Shown: piece by piece, positions 25,746-33,003 of the stretch
How positions within the stretch are numbered: the first letter of the stretch is position 1
Layout of the letters: each line of letters opens with the position of its first letter
Translations under genes and position numbers: made by a program
Notes under the pieces: model-generated
Databases searched by the model: none
Told to the model about the DNA's origin: nothing
Seen by the model: the letters and a program-made list of their open reading frames with translations, nothing else
Source of the DNA: CATOSK01 sp034423195
Lineage (GTDB): Bacteria; Chloroflexota; Dehalococcoidia; Lucifugimonadales; UBA3495
Direction of reading: 5' to 3'
DNA: 64,000 nucleotides
Assembly: GCA_034423195.1 (NCBI GenBank)
Contig: DAOUIZ010000031.1
Coordinates: forward strand, 1-64,000

Positions 25746-26702
25746 TTAGGCCTGCGGGTCCTCCGCTAGGCTGTTCAGCAGTTCCTGGTCCTCGGCGGCC
25801 TTGGCCTCCAGGCCCAGTTGCAGGTACGCATCCCGGCGTCCCTCCAGCGCCGTCCGGTACTGGCCGTCCAGGGCAATCGCCTTCGTGAACTGGTCCACAG
25901 CTTCCTGGAACCTGCCCTCGCCGCTGTACTCCGTTCCCCGGCCGGTGAACAACGCCGGAGTGATCGCCTGCCGGAAAGTCGGAATCGAGTCGAACCCCGC
26001 CCTGCCCTGCCCTGCCGCATCCTCAACCGCCGGAGCGTCGGGAGCATACCGCTCCGTCTCCTCGGTCGCCTCAGCCGCGAACGTTTCAGTAGCCGCCGGT
26101 TCTCTCTCCGCGCTGGGCTCCCCAACTGCTGGATCAACCGCTGCGGGTTCCTCAGATGCGCCTGCCTTCGGAATCTCCGGTTCAGTCACCGGCTCGGCCA
26201 CTGGCGGAACCCAGGTCTCCCTTTCCTCTTTGACCGGTTCCTCTGCAACGGAAATCGCCGGGGAAACTTCCGGCGGAGGCGCCTCCGCCGCTGCCGTTGG
26301 CTCTCGCGGCGGACTCTCCACCGCCGCGCTCCGCATCGTCTCCCCGCCCGCCTGTGGGTCTTCCACGTAGGGCCGACGCAGTTCCCAGCCGCAGTTGACG
26401 CAGTAGGAATGTCCTGCGGCATGGTAGGCGTGGCACTTGGGACAGGTAACGGTTTCCGGTGTTGGTTCCGGCGCCGCCGTCGGGACGGGTTTCAGAAAGA
26501 GCAGGGCAACCATCGGAGCCATGCCGATAATTGACGGAATGTCCGGCACCATCGTTTCCGCGACGACGATTAGGACCAGGGCAATACCGCCCCAGACCAG
26601 GGGATTGCGCCGCTTCACCCGGGCCAGGCGCACCGTCCACAGCACCACCAGACCCAGCGAAACGTAAACCAGAACGGTTAACAATGGGGATTCGGCTAAC
26701 AT
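25746..26702 (-). CDS. Membrane protein with zinc ribbon and TPR-like C-terminus
   Basis: I do not recognise a named family. The 318 residues fall into three parts. Residues 1-70 hold two or three hydrophobic segments (LLTVLVYVSLGLVVLW, GGIALVLIVVAETM, GMAPMVALLFL). Next is a zinc ribbon with CPKC and CVNC about 20 residues apart. A long Pro/Ala/Glu-rich linker then leads to a C-terminal TPR-like unit (GRGTEYSGEGRFQEAVDQFTK and the following DGQYRTALEGRRDAYLQLG). The architecture suggests a membrane-anchored scaffold for protein contacts on the cytoplasmic side. It is convergent with fabI. Confidence 0.6.
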   Translation of the reverse strand: MLAESPLLTVLVYVSLGLVVLWTVRLARVKRRNPLVWGGIALVLIVVAETMVPDIPSIIGMAPMVALLFLKPVPTAAPEPTPETVTCPKCHAYHAAGHSYCVNCGWELRRPYVEDPQAGGETMRSAAVESPPREPTAAAEAPPPEVSPAISVAEEPVKEERETWVPPVAEPVTEPEIPKAGASEEPAAVDPAVGEPSAEREPAATETFAAEATEETERYAPDAPAVEDAAGQGRAGFDSIPTFRQAITPALFTGRGTEYSGEGRFQEAVDQFTKAIALDGQYRTALEGRRDAYLQLGLEAKAAEDQELLNSLAEDPQA

Positions 26703-26838
26703 GACCGCTTTTCGCCAACCTCCCGCTCAATTGGCTCTGACACTGCTTTGACTATACACGCAAACGTCACCCGCCGACAACTTGCTTTGGTCAATCGCCA
26801 GCGTTGCAGTTTAGTTGTTTTCGTTCCCATCCCGCCTC

Positions 26839-26962
26839 CGTCACTCCCGCGCCGAACCCCGCGCGACAGCCGCCGGCGATGAGACAAGCCTGCCCCCGCG
26901 CAGGCGGGGGTTACCTTGCGCCGGCGGCGGAGTCGCAAAAAGGGAATCCAGAACCCCGTTGC
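26839..26962. repeat. REP-like palindromic intergenic repeat, copy 2
   Basis: GTCACTCCCGCGC opens it. CCTGCCCCCGCGCAGGCGGGGG (26889-26910 region) forms a strong hairpin, and GGGAATCCAGAACCCCGT closes it. It matches parts of 14022-14077 and 61970-62012. Confidence 0.6.
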
Positions 26963-27016
26963 CTTCGAGCTGCCCAACCAGGAACGGAACCCTGCCTTCA
27001 GGTTGCAGGGCAATCG

Positions 27017-27174
27017 CATTTGAAAGTTACCACCATGCAGATGCCGCAGCTCGATACCTATATATCCTATTATTGACTATTTCCTGGTGCAAGTTCTTTG
27101 CTGTCCATCCCTCCCGTTACCCAGTAGGCGGCTGTGTCGCGAACATCTTCTGGTCTTCGAGAACCCAAATGTGA
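27017..27174. repeat. Diverged direct repeat flanking fbp, left copy
   Basis: Shares ordered blocks with 28643-28806: CATT-TGAAA, ACCACCA, ATGCAGATGC-GCAG, a CTATT block, a TCG-GAAC block and TCGAGA-CCCAAA. The spacing between first and last blocks (about 123 versus 127 bases) is nearly the same, so this is more than a chance short match. Confidence 0.5.
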
Positions 27175-27200
27175 TTGCCCGCCTTCAGGTTGCCCGGCTT

Positions 27201-27229
27201 TTGAGCAAACGGCATGTCCAATATATACT
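27201..27229 (+). promoter_or_regulatory. Sigma-70 promoter of fbp
   Basis: TTGAGC (27201-27206), a 17-base spacer and TATACT (27224-27229). The leader runs to the ATG at 27294, with AGGAGG at 27282-27287. Confidence 0.65.
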
Positions 27230-27293
27230 AAGTTGCTGCAACACTCCCCGATTAAAAATCTGTGAAATATCAAAAAGCCCCAGGAGGCTTCCT

Positions 27294-28490
27294 ATGGCAA
27301 CCAAGATGACTCTGTCGGTCCTCAAGGCCGACGTGGGCTCTATCGGAGGGCACACTAAGCCGTCCCAGCGCATGATGGACGCCACCCGCGCGGCAGCGTC
27401 CGGCGCGGTCAGAAGCGGACTGTTGATCGACACCTTTGTTGCCCATACCGGCGACGACATCGCCATCATCGCGTCCCACACCCGGGGCGCCAACGATACC
27501 GATGTCCATCAGTTCGCTTGGAACACCTTCTTGGAAGCAACGGACATCGCCCGGGAGTACGGTCTCTATGGCGCGGGCCAGGACCTTTTGGCCGATGCCC
27601 CATCGGGCAACATAAGAGGCGCCGGTCCGGCGGTGGCGGAGATCGAATTTGACCACGACCCGGTCAAGACCAACCCTGTCCGCCCTGCCGAGTCCTTCAT
27701 GGTTCTGGCCGCCGACAAGTGCGGGCCGGGCGCCTACAACCTCCCCATGTTCCTGGGCTTCGCCGACCCCATGTATTGCGCCGGCCTGATGCTCCCCCGC
27801 ATCGGCGAAGGCTTCACCTTCAACATCATCGACATGGACAACATCGAAGGGGACAGCATCATCTCCCTCAACGCCCCCGAAGACTACTACAAGATAACGG
27901 TGCTCCTTCGGGACAACGAACGCTTCGGGATCGATTCCATCGTCTCCCGCCACACCGGACAGGTGGCCGCCGCCGTGTCCGCCACCCGCCTCCACAACAT
28001 CGCCGGTTCCTACACCGGCAAGGACGACCCGGTGGCCATCGTTCGGAACCAGGGCATCTTCCCCGCCCCGGAGGAACTGATCTCCCCCTACGCCAAGGCC
28101 CACTACATCGGGGGCGACGCCCGTGGCTCCCACACCATGCCCCTCATGCCTGTCCCCATCAACACTCCCGTCGTCGGAATGTACTGCCTGCCCCTGGTCT
28201 CTTGCGTTGGATTCTCCCTCAACGCCGAGGGCAAGTTCTCCGACTCCCACGCCGACTTCTTCGACAACGCGGCCTGGGACCACGTCCGCCTCCTCGCCCA
28301 GCAGAAGGGCATTGAAATGCGCTCCCAGGGATGGTCCGGCCCCGCCATGTTGCCCTACGGGGAGCTGGAGTATTCCGGCTTCCGCCAGAGCATCGGCGAC
28401 CTGGTTGAACGGTTCTCCTTCCGCAACGGCCACCAACCGGGCGTCCCCGAACCTCAGAAAGCCGGCGCCGGGGACGGCAACGCCGACTAA
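27294..28490 (+). CDS. fbp: Fructose 1,6-bisphosphate aldolase/phosphatase (bifunctional, archaeal type)
   Basis: This enzyme family makes fructose 6-phosphate directly from triose phosphates, combining aldolase and phosphatase steps in gluconeogenesis. The 398-residue product matches along its length: TLSVLKADVGSIGGHTKPS at the N-terminus, THTGDD-type metal site (VAHTGDDIAI), GAGQDLLADAPSGNIRGAGP, EFDHDP, ADKCGPGAYNLPMFLGFADP and YCLPLVSCVGFSLN. ATG 27294 is certain from AGGAGG six bases upstream. It is known from archaea and from some deep-branching or thermophilic bacteria. It stands alone between two diverged direct repeats. Confidence 0.94.
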   Translation: MATKMTLSVLKADVGSIGGHTKPSQRMMDATRAAASGAVRSGLLIDTFVAHTGDDIAIIASHTRGANDTDVHQFAWNTFLEATDIAREYGLYGAGQDLLADAPSGNIRGAGPAVAEIEFDHDPVKTNPVRPAESFMVLAADKCGPGAYNLPMFLGFADPMYCAGLMLPRIGEGFTFNIIDMDNIEGDSIISLNAPEDYYKITVLLRDNERFGIDSIVSRHTGQVAAAVSATRLHNIAGSYTGKDDPVAIVRNQGIFPAPEELISPYAKAHYIGGDARGSHTMPLMPVPINTPVVGMYCLPLVSCVGFSLNAEGKFSDSHADFFDNAAWDHVRLLAQQKGIEMRSQGWSGPAMLPYGELEYSGFRQSIGDLVERFSFRNGHQPGVPEPQKAGAGDGNAD

Positions 28491-28642
28491 CCGGAGCCGG
28501 CCCCGCAACCCAAGCGTTCTCGCTCCCCGCAGACCATCCCGCCGCCACCGCCTACGCGCGGGGGCGGCACCCCGGACACCCGTAGCCATCAGCCGCGCCG
28601 CCTAGAACGGCACCCCGCCCGGCATGACAGCATCCAACCTCC

Positions 28643-28806
28643 CATTCTGAAACCACCAACATGCAGATGCTGCAGGGCCATATCTGCACTTGCTATGTTC
28701 AACTATTGCCATTCTATATGGAATAGCTGGCTCAACGCCTGTTTTCTTCGGTCGTCGGCCGACGGCATCGTGAACGCCAACTGAGCCTCGAGACCCCAAA
28801 AGCGAT
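28643..28806. repeat. Diverged direct repeat flanking fbp, right copy
   Basis: Same order and spacing of conserved blocks as 27017-27174, in the same orientation, about 150 bases after the fbp stop. It lacks the TATACT promoter context of the left side. Confidence 0.5.
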
Positions 28807-28914
28807 GCGAGACTACATAGAATTTTACCCCGGCCACTGGGCGGTTCTTGCTCGGGGATGGGGCAGAATCAGTTTGTGAACGAACATTCTGCTCCCATTC
28901 CCTCTTCTGAACGA

Positions 28915-28942
28915 AACAATCCCCGGGTCACCGGGGATTGTT
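28915..28942. terminator. Strong hairpin downstream of hicA
   Basis: AACAATCCCCGG and CCGGGGATTGTT pair perfectly around GTCA. On the minus strand TTTCG follows, so it may terminate hicBA transcripts, though the U-run is short. Confidence 0.45.
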
Positions 28943-28950
28943 CAAAGCTG

Positions 28951-29002
28951 GGATTGAGGGTTGGGATCGAGGGTTGGGATCGAGGGTTGGGATCGAGGGT
29001 TG
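28951..29002. repeat. Tandem repeat, four copies of 13 bp
   Basis: The unit GGATCGAGGGTTG is repeated four times without gaps; the first copy has T for C at position 5. It lies between the hairpin at 28915-28942 and the hicA stop. Confidence 0.9.
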
Positions 29003-29014
29003 TCTGCCGATAGG

Positions 29015-29272
29015 TCAAATCATCCCTAGACGTTTGGCATCATCTTCGGTCCAGCGAGCGCTATCGATTATGTTCTTCAAAGTGCCGAGAGGTATTGTGT
29101 CATTTGGCTTATGGTAGTGAATGAAAACTTTCCTGCCATCAGGATGAATGTAACCCCTGCTGGAACTTCTGCTCTTTGACGATTGAGCGAAACCATCGCG
29201 CTCCAGTGCTCTAACTATCTCCCTGACGGGAACATTCCGAAGTTTGGATACTGGAACAAGAGCAACGTTCAT
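29015..29272 (-). CDS. HicA/YcfA-like protein lacking the catalytic histidine
   Basis: The 85-residue product resembles HicA toxins, which bind RNA through a double-stranded-RNA-binding fold. The VREIVRALERDGFAQS start and HPDGRKVFIHYHKPNDTIPLG with GTLKNIIDSA match. The usual Gly-Ser-His motif, whose His is catalytic, reads Ser-Ser-Arg here (SSSRGYIHPDG), so nuclease activity is doubtful unless another His substitutes. The ATG overlaps the hicB stop by four bases. It could be a decayed toxin or a non-cleaving RNA binder. Confidence 0.72.
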   Translation of the reverse strand: MNVALVPVSKLRNVPVREIVRALERDGFAQSSKSRSSSRGYIHPDGRKVFIHYHKPNDTIPLGTLKNIIDSARWTEDDAKRLGMI

Positions 29273-29565
29273 GCGTGGACTGGGATGCTTATGCTCTCGC
29301 TATAGACAGAAACCCCACTCACGTAGCCCGTTGCGTCTACACCCTTCTGCTCGAGGGAATTTCCATGCTCTACGCTGTCGGGGCAGACGGGTTCGCCAGC
29401 TTCCTCCATGACTTCCAAAAACACCACGGCCATTTCAGTCAGTGCTTCCAGAGCTTCTTGCTTGGTGTCTCCCCAAGCTCCACAAGCCGGGTAGGAAGCA
29501 AGCCAGGCACTCCAACGCCCGTCTTCTTCCAATTCTAATGTGACCTTGAGATTGTAAGTATCCAC
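29269..29565 (-). CDS. HicB-like antitoxin
   Basis: The product has 98 residues from GTG 29565, chosen because AGGAG lies six bases ahead; the frame stays open upstream but without support. The core LKVTLELEEDGRWSAWLASYPACGAWGDTKQEALEALTEMA is the HicB pseudo-RNase H fold, with the DTKQEALEAL helix typical of the family. No clear helix-turn-helix or ribbon DNA-binding domain is visible in the remaining C-terminal 45 residues. It precedes and overlaps the hicA-like gene by four bases, the usual order for reverse hicBA pairs. Its promoter is at 29644-29672. Confidence 0.72.
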   Translation of the reverse strand: MDTYNLKVTLELEEDGRWSAWLASYPACGAWGDTKQEALEALTEMAVVFLEVMEEAGEPVCPDSVEHGNSLEQKGVDATGYVSGVSVYSESISIPVHA

Positions 29566-29643
29566 TGTATCTCCTGATTTCAAGGATTCCAGTGACCGAA
29601 ACACCCGAGCATACAAGGAACTGGTTGCGGACTCTTAAAAACC

Positions 29644-29672
29644 ACGCTATCCAACCAACCGCGCTTTGTCAA
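29644..29672 (-). promoter_or_regulatory. Promoter of the hicBA-like pair
   Basis: On the minus strand a perfect TTGACA (29672-29667), a 17-base spacer and TAGCGT (29649-29644). The -10 is weak, which suits a repressible promoter. Confidence 0.5.
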
Positions 29673-29731
29673 TGCGTTGTTTGGGCGCTCACTTCGACTC
29701 TCCGTAGGGCAAGAGAAGTCTTCTAGCTGCT

Positions 29732-29765
29732 AAAAACCATTGCCCCGGGTTAAACCCGGGGCAAT
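29732..29765 (-). terminator. Rho-independent terminator after the aminotransferase
   Basis: A 13-bp palindrome (29739-29751 with 29753-29765, ATTGCCCCGGGTT) is followed on the minus strand by GGTTTTTA. It closes the DUF255-aspS-aminotransferase run. Confidence 0.85.
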
Positions 29766-29806
29766 CGCATCGCGTGGGCGTTGCGGTGAGTCCAGGAAAG
29801 CGCCGT

Positions 29807-31006
29807 CTATAGGACTCCGTGCCGCTCGAAGATGCGGGCCAGTTCGGCCACCCCGTCGTAGTTGGTCTGGGGCGAAGGATGCCCGAAGCACAGCCGCGCG
29901 CAGTTGGCCCCCCGTCCCTCCGGCGAGAACATGCTCCCATTGTAGTAGCCCACGCCCTCCTCGAATGACTGCTCCTGGAGCGATGCCAAGTCGGTTCCTT
30001 CCGGCATCTCCAGCCAGACGTACAGCCCGCCTTCGGGCTTCACCCACTTGGCCGCATCCCCGAAGTTCTCCCCCAGCGACGCCAGCATGGCATCCCGTTT
30101 GGCCCGCAGCGCATCGTTCTGCTCGTTTATGTGGTCGTACATATTGTTCCGCAGGTATTCCTCCACCGCCAGCGCCGCGAACTGGTTCACCCCGCCGCCG
30201 CCCTTGAAGCTCATCGCCCGCTGCCGCACCTCCAGCGGGGCTACCATGTAGCCCAGCCGCATCCCCGGGGCTACGATTTTGGAGAAGGAGCCAACGTAGA
30301 GCACCTGCCCGTTGTCGTCCATCGAGTGGAAGGACGTCACATCATCGCCCTCGAACCGCAGGTCCACGTAGCAGTCGTCTTCCAGGATCGGCACACCCCG
30401 TTCCCGGCAAATGTCCAGCACCCGCCGCCGCCGTTCCAGGGTCATCGTCCAGCCCATCGGGTTCTGGAACGCCGGGATGGTGTAAAGGTACTTCACCCGT
30501 TTCCCTTCCCCTTCCGCAGCCCGCATGATTTCTTCCAGCGACTCCGGGATGATCCCCTGGTCGTCGCAGCGCACCCCCCTGACGTCACCTCCGAACAGCC
30601 GTATCTGCCGCAGGGTGCCCAGATAGACGAACTCCTCCGTCAGCACCACGTCCCCCGGGTCCGTCAGGGCCTGGATGATCATGGAAATGCCTTCACCGGA
30701 ACCCGATGTGAGCACGATGTCGTCGACGTTGACCGCCATGTTCCGGTCCCGTTGCAGCTTCTCCGCCACCAGTTGCCGCAGGGACGGCAGGCCTGCTGGG
30801 ACCGGATAGTAAGCCAGGTCCCTCCCCTCCCGGTCAAGGGCGGCCTTCAGCGCGTCCACCAGCCCTTCCAGGGGCAGTGTCTCCGGGTCGGGGTACGCCA
30901 CGGCGAAGTCATACTTCGCGTTCCGGTTGCCCCCCCGGTTGCTCACTGGCGCGTGGGCCGAGAAGAAACTGTCGTAATTGAACCCGCTGGGACTGGTCAT
31001 GTTCAC
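29807..31006 (-). CDS. PLP-dependent aminotransferase, class I/II (2-aminoadipate aminotransferase-like)
   Basis: A 399-residue fold-type I aminotransferase. AYYPVPAGLPSLRQLVAE and LTSGSGEGISMI are N-terminal signatures. PAFQNPMGWTMTLERRR and the YVDLRFEG segment contact the cofactor ring, and the Schiff-base lysine is Lys243 in SFSKIVAPGMRLGY. The PxGxxxLR and QNPxG pattern places it near LysN/MocR-type aminotransferases acting on aromatic or dicarboxylic amino acids; the substrate is not determined. No DNA-binding domain is attached. It follows aspS on the same strand by about 120 bases and is closed by a strong terminator. Confidence 0.87.
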   Translation of the reverse strand: MNMTSPSGFNYDSFFSAHAPVSNRGGNRNAKYDFAVAYPDPETLPLEGLVDALKAALDREGRDLAYYPVPAGLPSLRQLVAEKLQRDRNMAVNVDDIVLTSGSGEGISMIIQALTDPGDVVLTEEFVYLGTLRQIRLFGGDVRGVRCDDQGIIPESLEEIMRAAEGEGKRVKYLYTIPAFQNPMGWTMTLERRRRVLDICRERGVPILEDDCYVDLRFEGDDVTSFHSMDDNGQVLYVGSFSKIVAPGMRLGYMVAPLEVRQRAMSFKGGGGVNQFAALAVEEYLRNNMYDHINEQNDALRAKRDAMLASLGENFGDAAKWVKPEGGLYVWLEMPEGTDLASLQEQSFEEGVGYYNGSMFSPEGRGANCARLCFGHPSPQTNYDGVAELARIFERHGVL

Positions 31007-31127
31007 TTCCTCCTGCGTGGTCAGTAGGGTCAGGCTGTGCGGTCACAGGCTATGTGGTCAATGGTAGGCTCAGGTGGTTGCCCCGTGCCTCCGCGGCATC
31101 GGGAATACCCCGATGAAAATAGCTCGG

Positions 31128-32915
31128 TTACTCGGCCAGCCGCAGGGACAGGTCCCGCAGTTGCGAGGCGTCTACCGCCGCTGGGGCCCCGAACAGCAGA
31201 TCCGACCCGCTCTGGGTCTTGGGAAAGGCGATAACGTCCCGGATGGACTCGGCCCCCGTCAGGATCGCAACGAATCGGTCAATCCCCGGCGCTATCCCTC
31301 CGTGGGGCGGCGCTCCATACTCGAAAGCCTCCAGGATATGCCCGAACCTCTCCTCGACATCCTCCGGCTTGTGCCCCAGCGCCCGGAACACCTTCTCCTG
31401 CAGTTCCCGCCGGTGGATTCGGATGCTGCCGCTGGCCAGTTCCGATCCGTTGCACACCAGGTCATAAGCCTGGGATTCAATCCCTCCCAGGTCCTCCGAA
31501 TCCAGCATGCTCTCCTTCCCCGGTGCCGGTGCGGTGAACGGGTGGTGCGACGAGTCCCATCGGCTGGCATCGTCGTCCCACTCAAACAGCGGGAACCCAG
31601 TAACAAACGCAAAAGCCAGTTCATCCGGGTCGGCCAGTTGTAGGGACTCCCCCAAGTGATTTCGCATCGAATCCAACCACTGGTTCACTTGCCGGGCTTG
31701 CCCCGCCATCAGCAGGATCAAGTCCCCCCGGTTCGACCCCATTCTTTGCGCCACTCGCCGTGTCCATTCCACCGGCATACGCAACCCTGGGGACAGCAGC
31801 GCGGATTCGTCGTTCAGGCCCTCTAGGGGCCCCTCGCCTCTCAGCCGGATGTGGCTCATCCCGGCCGCTCCGAATCCCTTGGCCGTCTCCTCCAGCCGCC
31901 GCATGTCCGAACCGGTCTGTTCCGCCAGCCCCGGGACCACCATTCCCTTGATGATGCCCCCCTGCGCCGCGGTGTTCAGAAAAACCCGGAACTCTGTCTC
32001 CTTGGCCAGGTCGGTGATATCCGTCATCCCCAGCCCGAACCGCAGGTCCGGCTTGTCGGACCCGTAGCGGCTCATCGCCTCGTCGTAGGTCAACCTTTGG
32101 AAGGGGATTTGCAGCTTCTTGTGCGGGGCGACCGCCTTCACCATCCCGGTGTAAAGCTCCTCAGTGAGGGAAAGGATGTCCTCCTGCTCCACGAAGCTCA
32201 TCTCCAGGTCCAGCTGGGTGAACTCCGGCTGCCGGTCCGCCCTCAGGTCCTCATCCCGGAAGCAGCGGGCAATCTGGAAGTACTTCTCCACCCCGGCCAC
32301 CATCAGCAGCTGCTTCAACTGTTGCGGCGACTGCGGGAGCGCGTAGAAACTTCCCTTCTGCAAACGGCTTGGCACCAGGAAGTCCCGTGCCCCTTCCGGT
32401 GTGCTCTTGATCAGGATCGGCGTCTCCACCTCCAGGAACCCCCGGTCGCTGAGGAAATCCCGGATGTACTTCACCACCCGGTGTCTCAGCAGCAGGTTCT
32501 CCTGCATCACCGGCCGCCGCAGGTCCAGGTACCGGTACTTCAACCGCAACCCCTCGTCGGCGGATACGTCGTCGGTGATATAGAAGGGAGGCGTCAGAGA
32601 CGAGTTCAGGACCTCGACGCCCTCCACCATCACCTCCACCGTGCCGGTGGGCATGGACGGGTTCTCCGACCCCTCCGGGCGTTTCAGGACGGCCCCGCAG
32701 ACCTTTATGACCCACTCCGACCGCAGTTGGTCGGCTACTTCATAGGCGCCCGGGGACACTTCCGGGTTGAACACCACCTGCGCTATCCCGGACCGGTCCC
32801 GCAGGTCCACGAAGATAACGCCGCCGTGGTCCCGGCGGCGGGCCACCCACCCGTACAGTGTGACCTGGGATTCGATATTTTCTTCGCGAAGCTCGCCGCA
32901 GTTTGTACGTATCAG
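31128..32915 (-). CDS. aspS: Aspartyl-tRNA synthetase with a non-canonical start codon
   Basis: AspS charges tRNA-Asp (possibly also tRNA-Asn in organisms lacking AsnS). The OB-fold domain (YGWVARRRDHGGVIFVDLRDR), class II motifs (FLEVETPILIKSTPEGARDF, FRDEDLRADRQPEFTQLDLE) and the C-terminal GIAPGIDRFVAIL are all present, about 595 residues. Homology continues upstream of the first canonical start (GTG 32846) as IRTNCGELREENIESQVTLY, matching the normal N-terminus. An in-frame TAA lies at 32921-32919, leaving only ATC, CTG and ATA as possible starts. CTG 32915 with GGAG nine bases upstream is the best candidate. It lies 88 bases after the DUF255 gene on the same strand. Confidence 0.93.
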   Translation of the reverse strand: MIRTNCGELREENIESQVTLYGWVARRRDHGGVIFVDLRDRSGIAQVVFNPEVSPGAYEVADQLRSEWVIKVCGAVLKRPEGSENPSMPTGTVEVMVEGVEVLNSSLTPPFYITDDVSADEGLRLKYRYLDLRRPVMQENLLLRHRVVKYIRDFLSDRGFLEVETPILIKSTPEGARDFLVPSRLQKGSFYALPQSPQQLKQLLMVAGVEKYFQIARCFRDEDLRADRQPEFTQLDLEMSFVEQEDILSLTEELYTGMVKAVAPHKKLQIPFQRLTYDEAMSRYGSDKPDLRFGLGMTDITDLAKETEFRVFLNTAAQGGIIKGMVVPGLAEQTGSDMRRLEETAKGFGAAGMSHIRLRGEGPLEGLNDESALLSPGLRMPVEWTRRVAQRMGSNRGDLILLMAGQARQVNQWLDSMRNHLGESLQLADPDELAFAFVTGFPLFEWDDDASRWDSSHHPFTAPAPGKESMLDSEDLGGIESQAYDLVCNGSELASGSIRIHRRELQEKVFRALGHKPEDVEERFGHILEAFEYGAPPHGGIAPGIDRFVAILTGAESIRDVIAFPKTQSGSDLLFGAPAAVDASQLRDLSLRLAE

Positions 32916-33003
32916 GATTTAACGCTCCATCTGGGAATGAGTCAGTCGGATCGGAGTCAGCTCCCAGCCTTTCCGCCGGGGGCCTGCCTGGTTCATCGTC
33001 CCC

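Larger units (their letters stand above)
26703..27293. other. 590-bp noncoding region with repeats and the fbp promoter
   Basis: No protein or RNA gene is supported. The region contains a REP-like repeat (26839-26962), the left copy of a diverged direct repeat (27017-27174), and the fbp promoter (27201-27229) with a leader of about 57 bases. Confidence 0.6.
28491..29014. other. Noncoding region downstream of fbp
   Basis: No gene is supported over these 524 bases. They hold the right copy of the fbp-flanking repeat, a perfect 12-bp hairpin (28915-28942) and four copies of a 13-bp tandem repeat (28951-29002) next to the hicA end. Confidence 0.6.

Noticed and set aside
27087..27293. N-terminal extension of the fbp product
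   Set aside because: The frame is open, but AGGAGG six bases before ATG 27294 and a promoter at 27201-27229 exclude it.
28951..29002. CRISPR array
   Set aside because: The 13-bp units are contiguous, with no spacers and no cas genes nearby.
31128..32846. aspS starting at GTG 32846
   Set aside because: This would remove the conserved first strand of the anticodon-binding domain, which is clearly encoded upstream.
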